A model generated the notes under the pieces. The model was not told where the DNA came from. It did not search any database and saw only the letters and a program-made list of their open reading frames with translations. This document shows positions 33,722 to 41,803 of a stretch of 64,000 bases of DNA, one piece after another (within the stretch, counting starts at the first letter, position 1; every line of letters begins with the position of its first letter). Origin of the DNA: Flavobacterium sp. Leaf82 (GTDB lineage: Bacteria > Bacteroidota > Bacteroidia > Flavobacteriales > Flavobacteriaceae); contig NZ_LMMA01000009.1 in assembly GCF_001422725.1 (NCBI RefSeq), forward strand, positions 20,934-84,933. The letters run 5' to 3'. The position numbers were made by a program, and so were the translations under genes.

Positions 33722-33754
33722 CAAAAGTACTGCCAAATCTTTCAAAATGTCAAA
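33722..33754 (-). promoter_or_regulatory. Promoter of the grpE-dnaJ operon
   Basis: On the minus strand TTTG (33751-33754) is followed 21 nt on by TACTTTTG (33722-33729), matching the Bacteroidota -33/-7 pattern, 24 nt before the grpE ATG. Confidence 0.65.
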
Positions 33755-33847
33755 TTGTCACTTTATTACAATTGAGTCTTTTAAAAAGGCAAATTTAATC
33801 TCACAAAATTTAATACAATTTTAAGACTATTACGTTTTAGTTTGTAG

Positions 33848-33994
33848 TATATTTGAGATCCAAATTGGAAATCAAAATTTATTACCTATCAAAATTGAAT
33901 TTAAGGGTTGGCCTCGGCTTCATAAATAATTATTAATTCAAGTTTACCTTATATTAAAAAAAGCTTCGCCTATTTCAGACGAAGCTTTTTTTTT
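33848..33994 (+). ncRNA. Candidate small RNA (promoter-to-terminator, no ORF)
   Basis: TATATTTG at 33848-33855 is a perfect -7 box on the plus strand. About 100 nt later a strong terminator (aaaaagcttcg/cgaagcttttt, 33958-33990, then T-run) closes the unit. Between them there is no ATG on the plus strand, but there is a possible stem ttgaatt/aattcaa (~33895-33940) around aagggttggcctcggctt. A transcript of ~130 nt would run from about 33861. Its position before tRNA-Trp and its size fit a regulatory RNA such as the 6S type of Flavobacteria, but I cannot verify the family. If this is only a terminator, it has no gene to end, because grpE points the other way. Confidence 0.4.
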
Positions 33995-34016
33995 ATGATT
34001 TTTGACAAAAAAATTT

Positions 34017-34155
34017 ACCGCAAAGAACGCTAAGTTTTTTACTCTTAGCTTTTAAAAAAAGAAAAAGCTCGCAAAGCTTTATATTGATTTAGCTTTGCGA
34101 ACCTTTTCTTTTTTCTTAAAAATATCTTAGATAAATTCCTTGCGCTCTTTACGGT
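34017..34155. repeat. ccgcaaag family nested inverted repeat, copy 1
   Basis: Outer arms 34017-34034 and 34138-34155 are imperfect. Inner arms 34057-34078 and 34091-34112 pair over 22 bp with two G-U-compatible mismatches (core gctcgcaaagct/agctttgcgaac). It lies directly upstream of the tRNA-Trp 3' end on the plus-strand map. Confidence 0.8.
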
Positions 34156-34173
34156 AAAAAATAAATCTCATTG

Positions 34174-34244
34174 CACGGGCGGAGGGATTCGAACCCCCAT
34201 CAACGGTTTTGGAGACCGCTATTCTACCCTTGAACTACGCCCGT
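34174..34244 (-). tRNA. tRNA-Trp (anticodon CCA)
   Basis: Read on the minus strand the 71-nt sequence folds as a cloverleaf. The acceptor stem is acgggcg/cgcccgt. The D-arm is gttc/gaat. The anticodon stem gcggt/accgt holds the loop ctCCAaa, and the T-arm is ggggg-ttcgaat-ccctc. The discriminator is G, normal for tRNA-Trp. The 3' CCA is not encoded. It lies alone in a repeat-rich spacer. Confidence 0.95.
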
Positions 34245-34403
34245 AACTTAAGGCCGCAAATTAAATGCTTTTTTTTCTTTCTCACCAACTATTTCACGCA
34301 AATTTCAAAAAGTTTTAAGCAGATAAACGCCAGGATTTATTAACACAATCACTTTCAGAACTTTGTGAATTTTACGTTTTTTTAATCAAAACAAAATCTT
34401 TGC

Positions 34404-34534
34404 GAATTAACCGCAAAGGTCGCTAAGATTTTTAAAAGTATGGTTTTATAAAAACACAAAGCTCGCAAAGCTTTGTATTGATCTGGCTTTGCGAACTTTG
34501 TGTTTTCTATGCGTGAAGTAAAATTAAATCTTAG
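34404..34534. repeat. ccgcaaag family repeat, copy 2 (131 nt)
   Basis: A near-identical relative of 34600-34743. The hairpin arms 34454-34471 (acacaaagctcgcaaagc) and 34486-34503 pair over 18 bp with one mismatch. The outer arm starts with aattaaccgcaaaggtcgct. A solo gccacgaattcacgaatta arm follows at 34553-34571. Confidence 0.85.
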
Positions 34535-34599
34535 AACACTTATGATTAATCTGCCACGAATTCACGAATTATTTATCGACATTAAGCTCAAAATTTTGT

Positions 34600-34758
34600 G
34601 AATTAACCGCAAAGGTCGCTAAGATTTTAAAAGTATGGTTTTATAAAAACACAAAGTTCGCAATCCCGATAGCTATCGGGATTGTATTGATCTAGCTTTG
34701 CGAACTTTGTGTTTTCTATGCGTGAAGTAAAATTAAATTTTAGCGCACTTTGCGGTTA
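34600..34758. repeat. ccgcaaag family repeat, copy 3, with inserted palindrome
   Basis: Aligned with copy 2 (34404-34534) it is almost identical except that the tetramer agct of copy 2 is replaced by tcccgatagctatcggga, adding 14 nt. The result is a 20-bp perfect palindrome at 34663-34682. The outer right arm (gcgcactttgcggttaa, 34743-34759) ends just before the hisS stop. Confidence 0.85.
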
Positions 34759-34763
34759 AACTC

Positions 34764-36191
34764 TTATGTCAATAAAGTAGCTTTTAATCCTTCAAAATCA
34801 ACAGAGATTTGCTCGCCTGAAACCAGGTTTTTAAGCGAATATGAATTTGATGCAATTTCTTGTTCTCCGGCGATTACTGCAAACGGAATCAAGCGTTTAT
34901 CTGCATACTGAAATTGTTTTCCCACTTTTACATTATCAGGATACAATTCTACTTTTATATTTTCTTGTCTTAATTTCTGGATTGCCTGCGACGCGTATAA
35001 AGCCTCGGCATCTCCGTAATTAATAAACAATGCTTTTGATGTCGCTGCAACAGTTTCCGGGAATAATTGTAATTCTTCCAGAACAAGATAAATACGATCC
35101 AGACCGAAAGAAATTCCGACACCACTCATATTTTTCAATCCAAAAATACCAGTAAGATCATCATATCTTCCGCCACCACCAATAGATCCCATCGAAACGT
35201 TTTTTGGCGCGGCTACTTCAAAAATAGCTCCTGTATAATAGTTTAATCCACGAGCAAGCGTTACATCAAGATCTAAAGTTGCTGTTGCCAAACCTAAAGT
35301 TGTCACATTGTCACAAATAAATTTCAACTCCTCTACTCCTTTCATTCCTTCTTCGGATTCTGCTAATAAATCTGAAAGCTGGCTAATTTTATCCGAAAAA
35401 GTTCCTGTAAAACTAAAAAGCGGCTGAACTTTTACCAAAGCATCTTCGGCAATACCTTTTTCGATCATTTCTTTTTTTACACCGTCTTCACCAATTTTAT
35501 CCAGCTTATCCAGAGCTACTGTAAAATCGATCAACTTATCTGATGCTCCGATAACTTCAGCAATTCCGGATAATATTTTTCTGTTATTGATTTTAATTGT
35601 TACACCTTCTAAACCTAAAGAGGTAAAAACTGTATCATATAATTGAACCAATTCTACTTCCTGCCACAATGATTTTGAACCTACAACATCAGCATCACAT
35701 TGATAAAACTCTCTGTAACGACCTCTTTGCGGTCTGTCAGCTCTCCAAACCGGTTGAATCTGGTATCTTTTAAATGGAAATTCAATTTCGTTTTGGTGCT
35801 GCACCACGTATCTTGCAAACGGAACGGTTAGATCGTAACGTAAAGCTTTTTCAGAAATTTTCCCTGTAAATTTATTCAGCTCAATTCTTTGACTTAAATC
35901 AATAGTTTCAGCCGAATTAACTTGTAAAGATTCTATAGATTCCGGCAATTCAATTTTATTTTTATTGAAGAAAAAATTCCCTGAGTTCAATATTTTAAAA
36001 ATCAAGCGATCACCTTCTTCGCCGTATTTCCCCATTAAGGTATCTGAATTTTCAAACGAAGGGGTCTCTATCGGTTGAAAACCAAATTTCTCGAAATTAT
36101 TTTTTATTGCCTGAATTATATATTGACGTTTTGACACCTCTGCAGGTGAAAAATCTCTTGTTCCTTGTGGAATACTTGGTTTTGAAGCCAT
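34764..36191 (-). CDS. hisS: Histidyl-tRNA synthetase
   Basis: This 475-residue class II aminoacyl-tRNA synthetase charges tRNA-His. Motif 1 lies in FEKFGFQPIETPSFE, motif 2 in RYDLTVPFARYV ... PVWRADRPQRGRYREFYQCDAD. The HisA signature RGLNYYTGAIFEV and motif 3 with GGGRYDDL ... GVGISFGLDRIYL are all present. The C-terminal anticodon-binding domain has LFINYGDAEALYASQAIQKLR. Start ATG at 36191. The 3' spacer ends with the last arm of the ccgcaaag repeat, only a few bases from the stop codon. Confidence 0.96.
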   Translation of the reverse strand: MASKPSIPQGTRDFSPAEVSKRQYIIQAIKNNFEKFGFQPIETPSFENSDTLMGKYGEEGDRLIFKILNSGNFFFNKNKIELPESIESLQVNSAETIDLSQRIELNKFTGKISEKALRYDLTVPFARYVVQHQNEIEFPFKRYQIQPVWRADRPQRGRYREFYQCDADVVGSKSLWQEVELVQLYDTVFTSLGLEGVTIKINNRKILSGIAEVIGASDKLIDFTVALDKLDKIGEDGVKKEMIEKGIAEDALVKVQPLFSFTGTFSDKISQLSDLLAESEEGMKGVEELKFICDNVTTLGLATATLDLDVTLARGLNYYTGAIFEVAAPKNVSMGSIGGGGRYDDLTGIFGLKNMSGVGISFGLDRIYLVLEELQLFPETVAATSKALFINYGDAEALYASQAIQKLRQENIKVELYPDNVKVGKQFQYADKRLIPFAVIAGEQEIASNSYSLKNLVSGEQISVDFEGLKATLLT

Positions 36192-36370
36192 CTTTTTTAT
36201 TTTAGATTGTTGATTTTAGATTTTAGATTCCTTGAAAACTTACCTCTAAATTCTTTAACATTATTTTCTTTTAATTTTAATCGTCCGCAAATATCTAACT
36301 TTTTAAAATAAATAATATGAGTTCGAAAACAAACTTGTAACAAAAAACGTATTTTCGTGACAAATTGGTC

Positions 36371-37615
36371 ATGATGCTAAAATTATTTAAAGAAAATATC
36401 CGAATTGCTTTTGGTTCTATCAAAACACAATTGTTGCGTACTATTCTTACTGTATTAATTATCGCTATAGGGATTACGGCTTTGGTAGGAATCCTGACTG
36501 TTGTGACGGCGCTTGAAAACACAATTTCGACAAATTTTGCTTCTATGGGAGCAAATACTTTCAATATTAACCAATACGAAAACAATCTTAAAAACCGCGG
36601 AAGTAACGAGCGTGAAATCGTAAACCCGATTATTTCCTACCCGGAAGCGGTTGCTTTTAAGAATAAATACAGATATCCTTTTACAGAAACTTCGCTGTCT
36701 TTTACCGCAACAAAAACTGCAGAAGTAAAATATGTAGATAAAAAAACAGATCCGGAAATCAGCGTTCTTGGTGTCGATGAACATTTTATCTCTAACTCAG
36801 GTTTAGAAATAAGTTCTGGTCGCAGTTTTAATCAGTTTGACATTGAAAACAATACCTATTCCTGCGTTGTAGGATCAGATTTTGAAAAAGGTTTATTAAA
36901 AGACGTAAATCCAATCGATAAAATAATTTCTATTCGTGGTGCTCGTTTTAAAGTTATTGGAGTTCTAAAAGAAAAAGGATCAACGTTTGGAAACAGTCAG
37001 GATTTACGCGTTTTAATCCCGATACAAGTAGCAAGATCTTTATTTACGGCGCCAAATATCAATTATACGTTAAGTGTAATGGTTGCTAAAAAAGAACTTC
37101 TTGACGAAGCTATCGATAACGCCACAAGTACGATGCGAAGAGTACGAAAATTGAGTCCTATTCGTGATAATAATTTCGGAATTGGGCGTAGCGATGATTT
37201 GATAAACCGTATTCTGGGAATCACAAAATATTTAGGCTGGGCGTCCTGGATTATTAGTGTTATCACTATTTTAGGATCTTCTATCGCGTTGATGAATATT
37301 ATGATTGTTTCGGTTACAGAACGTACGCGAGAAATAGGTGTTAGAAAAGCTTTGGGCGCAAAAAAAATAACAATCGCTGTTCAGTTTTTTATCGAAACTT
37401 TACTGATTGGACAAATTGGGGGTTTGATTGGTATTGTAATCGGAATTCTTTTGGGTTTTGCCATCGCAACCGCAATGAGTTTTGTGTTTGTAGTGCCGTG
37501 GGTGGCTATTTTTGCAGCATTTGCAACTAGTTTTACCGTTGCAATTGTTTCTGGTTTATATCCCGCGATTAAAGCGTCTCAATTAGATCCTATTGAAGCT
37601 TTGCGTTATGAGTAA
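36371..37615 (+). CDS. MacB/FtsX-like ABC permease
   Basis: This 414-residue inner-membrane protein has one N-terminal helix (LLRTILTVLIIAIGITALVGILT), a large periplasmic MacB-like core (~50-275) and three C-terminal helices with the conserved VTERTREIGVRKALGAKK motif, typical of LolC/MacB/FtsX-type permeases. Such proteins act in mechanotransmission, exporting peptides, lipids or lipoproteins with a separate ATPase, which is not encoded nearby. I choose the ATG at 36371 (MMLKLFKEN), since a frame opening at TTG 36365 would start just six nt upstream with no support. Divergent from hisS; convergent with prmC. Confidence 0.88.
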   Translation: MMLKLFKENIRIAFGSIKTQLLRTILTVLIIAIGITALVGILTVVTALENTISTNFASMGANTFNINQYENNLKNRGSNEREIVNPIISYPEAVAFKNKYRYPFTETSLSFTATKTAEVKYVDKKTDPEISVLGVDEHFISNSGLEISSGRSFNQFDIENNTYSCVVGSDFEKGLLKDVNPIDKIISIRGARFKVIGVLKEKGSTFGNSQDLRVLIPIQVARSLFTAPNINYTLSVMVAKKELLDEAIDNATSTMRRVRKLSPIRDNNFGIGRSDDLINRILGITKYLGWASWIISVITILGSSIALMNIMIVSVTERTREIGVRKALGAKKITIAVQFFIETLLIGQIGGLIGIVIGILLGFAIATAMSFVFVVPWVAIFAAFATSFTVAIVSGLYPAIKASQLDPIEALRYE

Positions 37616-37645
37616 TTTCATGGCTTTTAATTCATGACTGGATTA

Positions 37646-38509
37646 TTAAGCCATAGAAACTTTGCAGGAAATCATTCTGTCATTATCATAAATATCTTTT
37701 CTTAATTCGATATTAGTAAAATTCATATTTTCCAGCAATTCTCTCATTTCGTCACCCAAATACTGGTTGATTTCAAAATACAATTGTCCATTTTGTAAAA
37801 GATTATTCTGAGCCAGTTTTGCTATTTTTCTATAAAAAACCAAGGCATCATTATCTTCTACAAAAAGTGCCAGATGTGGTTCATAATCGAGTACATTCTT
37901 TTTAATTTCCTGTTTCTCTAAATTACGAACATAGGGTGGGTTTGAGACAATAATATCAAAATCATATTTTAAAACATCAAGTTCTAAAATATTTTTGAAC
38001 ATGAATGTCACTTCTACATTATTGTTCATCGCGTTCTTTTTTGCTGTTTCTAATGCTTTTTTCGAAACATCAATAGCATAAACTTCTGCGTTTGGAATAT
38101 TTTTTGCCAACGAAATAGCAATACATCCGCTTCCGGTTCCTATGTCCAGGATTTTTATTTTTTTTGAAATATCAATTTTAGAATTTTCATTGATAATCCA
38201 TTCTACTAATTCTTCTGTTTCGGGCCTTGGAATCAAAACATTTTCGTTGACTTCAAAATCCAAACCATAAAAATTAGTTTTACCCAATAAATACTGGATT
38301 GGAACTTCTTTTTTTAATTGAGTCAAAAAGGAATCCCAAATAACGAAATCACTTTCTGAAAAAGTTAATTCATGATTTAGTGCCAAATCAATTTGCCGTA
38401 ATTTATGCTTGTCTTCTAAAATCAAATAGAAAAAACTTTCCGCTTCGTACGCATCGTAAAAAGGTGATAATTCTTTAATAAACTGAGTACGATATTGTTT
38501 GATTTTCAT
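37646..38509 (-). CDS. prmC: Release factor glutamine methyltransferase PrmC
   Basis: This 287-residue SAM-dependent enzyme methylates the GGQ glutamine of release factors. The N-terminal helical region resembles PrmC, and the core contains the SAM motif ILDIGTGSGCIAISLAK and the active-site signature IIVSNPPYVRN. FGLDFEVNENVLIPRPETEELVEW marks the PrmC/HemK family. It lies 33 nt downstream of a lipoprotein gene on the same strand. Both may be co-transcribed with the GNAT gene upstream. Confidence 0.95.
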   Translation of the reverse strand: MKIKQYRTQFIKELSPFYDAYEAESFFYLILEDKHKLRQIDLALNHELTFSESDFVIWDSFLTQLKKEVPIQYLLGKTNFYGLDFEVNENVLIPRPETEELVEWIINENSKIDISKKIKILDIGTGSGCIAISLAKNIPNAEVYAIDVSKKALETAKKNAMNNNVEVTFMFKNILELDVLKYDFDIIVSNPPYVRNLEKQEIKKNVLDYEPHLALFVEDNDALVFYRKIAKLAQNNLLQNGQLYFEINQYLGDEMRELLENMNFTNIELRKDIYDNDRMISCKVSMA

Positions 38510-38542
38510 TTTTCTTATATCTGTTATTATAAAAAGATTTGC

Positions 38543-39358
38543 TTAGCAATCAAATTGCACTGCTATTTCTGAAACTTTTTTTACAGTATCTTCGTTTTTA
38601 GCTTTTGATGAAAGAAACAAAATCACACGTTCCTCTTCATAATTTCTATTTGCGCCAAAAACAAAATCCAATTTTCCGTCTCCGTCAATATCTCCTGCAA
38701 AAAGCAACTCTACAAATGTATCCTGAAATGAATCTTCTGCCAGAAGCAATTTTTCAACACCATTTCCTATGGTCAAATAAAGTTTATAATTGGCTACATT
38801 TTTAAAAATTTCTTCTCCATCATTATCAGAATCTGTTTTAAATTGGGAAAGAACTTTTCCTTCGGCTCTAAAAGCATAACTGACATTGTTAAATGTATAT
38901 GTTGCTTTTTCTTTAGGCCAAATTTTTCGTTTATTAATTTTTACAGATTTCACACTTCCTGTTTTCAGTTCCGGCAAATCCATAAAAACGATGACTTTAT
39001 TTTTAGGTGAAATTGATACCAGAGAATCTCCGGTACATTCATCAAAATCTTTTTCTGTTTTAAAATTAGCTTTTCCTAAATAATATGTTCCGTTTTCTTC
39101 ATACAACTCAATCCATTTTTCACTTAAGGAAGTTGCAGGATTTTTAGCATCATAAGTTCGATAACTTCTTGGTATTAGAATATCAAATTCTTTTTTAAAC
39201 TCTTCATTTGACACATTTGCTACATTTTCATCCTCTTTAAGAGAATCTTTAGCAATCGTTGTCTTAATAATACTGGCTTTTTCTACCTTTTTTTCTTGAG
39301 AACCATTACAAGAAAATAAAACCGAAACTAAAATAATTCCAAAAACATTTTTTTTCAT
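38543..39358 (-). CDS. Lipoprotein with FG-GAP/EF-hand-like loop (271 aa)
   Basis: I do not recognise a named family. The 271-residue product starts with a lipobox (MKKNVFGIILVSVLFSC), so it is probably attached to the inner or outer membrane. The C-terminal part contains FAGDIDGDGKLDFVFGANRN, a calcium-binding DxDxDG loop as found in FG-GAP/VCBS repeats. A middle domain has beta-strands (KNKVIVFMDLPELKTGSVKSVK). It lies 4 nt after the GNAT gene and 33 nt before prmC on the minus strand. Function unknown. Confidence 0.7.
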   Translation of the reverse strand: MKKNVFGIILVSVLFSCNGSQEKKVEKASIIKTTIAKDSLKEDENVANVSNEEFKKEFDILIPRSYRTYDAKNPATSLSEKWIELYEENGTYYLGKANFKTEKDFDECTGDSLVSISPKNKVIVFMDLPELKTGSVKSVKINKRKIWPKEKATYTFNNVSYAFRAEGKVLSQFKTDSDNDGEEIFKNVANYKLYLTIGNGVEKLLLAEDSFQDTFVELLFAGDIDGDGKLDFVFGANRNYEEERVILFLSSKAKNEDTVKKVSEIAVQFDC

Positions 39359-39362
39359 AAGC

Positions 39363-39848
39363 TTATAAATCTTTCAACATCCACACAGGACAAGAACTAT
39401 GCCCGGTACATCCCATGGGAGCATCTAAATATTCAAATCCTGATTTTTTATATAATTTTTGTGCGGCATGCATAAATGGCATTGTTTCTATATAACATTT
39501 TTCGAAACCAAAATTTCGGGCTTGCTCTAAACATTTTTCCATCATTTTTGTACCAATACCCAAACCACGGGTTTTTGGCAAAAAGTACATTTTTTGTAAT
39601 TCGCATATAGCTGAATCTCCATTTTCTAATGGTGCGATTCCTGCGCAACCTACAATTTCGCCTTCATTTTCTACCACATAATAAACCGATTGTGGCTTAT
39701 TATATTCCTCAAACATTAAATCTAAATAAGGATCTTCATAAGCTGTGCCTACTTTTGGTATTTCCATTTCATCAAAAACCGATCTTATTAATTGAGCAAC
39801 TGCCTGATTGTCTTCCTTTTTAATAGATCTGATAACCCAATTTTTCAT
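39363..39848 (-). CDS. GNAT family N-acetyltransferase
   Basis: This 161-residue acetyltransferase (PF00583) shows the CoA-binding motif LPKTRGLGIGTKMMEKCLEQARNFG, then CYIETMPFMHAAQKLYKKSGFEYLD. The C-terminus GCTGHSSCPVWMLKDL, with two cysteines, is typical of a subgroup common in Bacteroidota. Its substrate is unknown. It is the first of three minus-strand genes (GNAT, lipoprotein, prmC) and lies back to back with ribD, 106 nt away. Confidence 0.88.
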   Translation of the reverse strand: MKNWVIRSIKKEDNQAVAQLIRSVFDEMEIPKVGTAYEDPYLDLMFEEYNKPQSVYYVVENEGEIVGCAGIAPLENGDSAICELQKMYFLPKTRGLGIGTKMMEKCLEQARNFGFEKCYIETMPFMHAAQKLYKKSGFEYLDAPMGCTGHSSCPVWMLKDL

Positions 39849-39942
39849 ATTTCTTTATTCGTATTACCTATTACAAAAGTAAAAATAGTTTTTTGATAGT
39901 TTCTTAACTATTGTGTTAACTATCGAACTAAACAAAAATAAC

Positions 39943-39950
39943 TACTTTTG
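39943..39950 (+). promoter_or_regulatory. -7 box (TACTTTTG) just before ribD
   Basis: A perfect TAnnTTTG ends only 4 nt before the GTG at 39955. With the usual ~5-7 nt to the transcription start, the mRNA would begin at or near the start codon, so ribD may be leaderless. Confidence 0.55.
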
Positions 39951-39954
39951 CACT

Positions 39955-41004
39955 GTGAATATACATGAAAAATACATAAAACGTTGCATTAAATTAGCAC
40001 AAAATGGGTTTGGAACTACATATCCTAACCCAATGGTTGGAAGCGTAGTTGTTTATGAAAATCAAATCATTGGCGAAGGCTGGCACAAAAAAGCCGGAGA
40101 ACCACATGCTGAAGTTAACGCAATTCGATCTGTAAAAGATAAATCATTATTAAAAAAAGCTACTATTTATGTAAGCTTAGAACCTTGCAGTCATTTTGGA
40201 AAAACGCCTCCGTGCTGCGACTTAATTATAGAACATAAAATTCCTAATGTAGTTGTTGGAACTGTAGATCCCAATGAAAAAGTGGCAGGAAACGGCATTA
40301 AAAAATTAATTGCTGCCGGCGTTAATGTTGTTGTTGGCGTTCTTGAAAATGAATGCAACGAACTAAACAAACGTTTTTTTACTTTTCATCAAAAAAAGAG
40401 ACCTTATATAATATTGAAATGGGCCGAAAGTCAGAACGGTTTTTTATCTCCTGAAAAAGAACCCAATCAAGACAGAAAACCTTTCTGGATCACGAATCAA
40501 TATTCAAGGCAACTGGTTCATAAATGGCGCAGTGAAGAACAGGCAATTCTGGCAGGAACTCAAACTGTTATTGAGGATAATCCCAAATTAAACACGAGAG
40601 ATTGGTCAGGAAATAATCCGGTAAGAGTTATTTTAGACCAAAATAATCGCATTTCAAAAGACAGTTTCATTTTTGATAATACTATAAAAACTATTGTATT
40701 TACTAAATCTGAAACAAACAGCTCAACAGAAAATACTATTTTTGAAATAATTGATTTTAAGCAGAATATAATACCGCAGATTTTATCTGTATTATATCAA
40801 CATCAAATACAGTCTGTTATTATCGAAGGAGGATTACAGACTTTACAATCTTTTATAGATGAAGATATTTGGGATGAAGCCCGTATTTTTATTGGAAAAG
40901 CAATTTTTTCAAAAGGCACAAAAGCTCCTGTTACCCAAAAGAAAAACCTGACTAAGACTTATTTACTGGGCGACGAATTAATAAACATTAGAAATCATGA
41001 TTGA
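39955..41004 (+). CDS. ribD: Bifunctional riboflavin deaminase/reductase RibD
   Basis: This 349-residue enzyme performs the second and third steps of riboflavin synthesis. The N-terminal deaminase has the zinc motif H51-A-E-V and P-C78...P-P-C87. The C-terminal reductase domain follows (WAESQNGFLS, HKWRSEEQAILAGTQTVIEDNPKL, IIEGGLQTLQSF). I choose GTG 39955 (MNIHEKYIKRCIKLA), which gives the family-typical N-terminus. A GTG 42 nt upstream would put codons before the promoter box. The 3' end overlaps the HAD gene by 8 nt. Confidence 0.94.
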   Translation: MNIHEKYIKRCIKLAQNGFGTTYPNPMVGSVVVYENQIIGEGWHKKAGEPHAEVNAIRSVKDKSLLKKATIYVSLEPCSHFGKTPPCCDLIIEHKIPNVVVGTVDPNEKVAGNGIKKLIAAGVNVVVGVLENECNELNKRFFTFHQKKRPYIILKWAESQNGFLSPEKEPNQDRKPFWITNQYSRQLVHKWRSEEQAILAGTQTVIEDNPKLNTRDWSGNNPVRVILDQNNRISKDSFIFDNTIKTIVFTKSETNSSTENTIFEIIDFKQNIIPQILSVLYQHQIQSVIIEGGLQTLQSFIDEDIWDEARIFIGKAIFSKGTKAPVTQKKNLTKTYLLGDELINIRNHD

Positions 41005-41599
41005 TACTATAATTTTTGACTTTGGAGATATATTTATCAATTTAGACAAACAAGCCACTATTTCAGGATTGCAAAAATTAGGCATGACAGAATGGAATGC
41101 CGAATTGGATCGTCTGAACCTTTTGTTTGAAACCGGAGATATTTCGCATGATGATTTTTTGGCGGGTTTTCAAAAGGAACTTCCAAACGCTTCTATCGAA
41201 GAAATTCTAAATGCCTGGAATGCAGTTTTAGCAGATTTCCCTTTATATCGATTAGAGTTTTTGCAAATGCTTTCTAAAAAATATCGTTTGTTCTTATTAA
41301 GTAATACAGATGCTATTCATATTGAGACTTTCGAAAACAAAACCGGAATTTCGTTTTACAGTGATTTCTATCAATGTTTTGAGAAAGTTTATTTTTCGTT
41401 TGAAATTGGAATGCGAAAACCAAATGCTGAAGTTTTTCAGTATTTAATCAACAAACACGAATTATCCCCAAAACGCACTTTATTTGTAGATGATAAAAAA
41501 GAAAACACAGATTCTGCAGCAGCATTAGGTTTCCATGTTTGGAATTTGCAAGTTGGTGAGGAAGATGTCGTGGATTTATTTGATAAAAAAATAATATAA
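40997..41599 (+). CDS. HAD-superfamily hydrolase
   Basis: This 200-residue HAD phosphatase of the YihX/epoxide-hydrolase-like subgroup has motif I IIFDFGDIFINLD. Position +2 after the nucleophilic Asp is Gly (DFG) rather than Asp, as in some phosphatases of this class. Motif II is LFLLSNTD, motif III GMRKPNAEVFQ and motif IV LFVDDKKENTDSA. Its ATG overlaps the last 8 nt of ribD, so translation is probably coupled. A link to flavin phosphate hydrolysis is possible because riboflavin synthesis needs an unidentified phosphatase in many bacteria; this is inference. Confidence 0.88.
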   Translation: MIDTIIFDFGDIFINLDKQATISGLQKLGMTEWNAELDRLNLLFETGDISHDDFLAGFQKELPNASIEEILNAWNAVLADFPLYRLEFLQMLSKKYRLFLLSNTDAIHIETFENKTGISFYSDFYQCFEKVYFSFEIGMRKPNAEVFQYLINKHELSPKRTLFVDDKKENTDSAAALGFHVWNLQVGEEDVVDLFDKKII

Positions 41600-41607
41600 A
41601 TTATTTA

Positions 41608-41760
41608 GCCACAGATTAAAAAGATCAAAATGATTTTTTCACGCAGATTGAGCAGATTAAATTATAATCTGCACAGATCGGTTTAATCTTTTAAACATTT
41701 AGTCACAGTAAAAAATTAAAACAAAATAGAAAAATCATTTTAATCTTTTTAATCTGTGGC
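41608..41760. repeat. gccacagatt inverted repeat with 31-bp arms
   Basis: Arms 41608-41638 and 41730-41760 pair over 31 bp with one G-U-compatible mismatch (core ccacagattaaaaagat). A smaller hairpin (gcagatt/aatctgc) is nested near 41652-41672. It fills the 204-nt spacer before yigZ. Confidence 0.85.
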
Positions 41761-41803
41761 AACAAGAAGCTGTAACAACTTTTAACAATTTACAAATCAA
41801 CTT

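Noticed and set aside
33698..33760. CIRCE element before grpE
   Set aside because: No TTAGCACTC-N9-GAGTGCTAA-like inverted repeat is found upstream of grpE.
36295..36585. Minus-strand frame opposite the start of the MacB-like permease
   Set aside because: It overlaps the permease coding strand and its composition looks like the shadow of an AT-rich gene. No domain is seen.
39849..39954. FMN riboswitch before ribD
   Set aside because: The -7 box lies 4 nt before the start codon, leaving no room for an aptamer in the leader.
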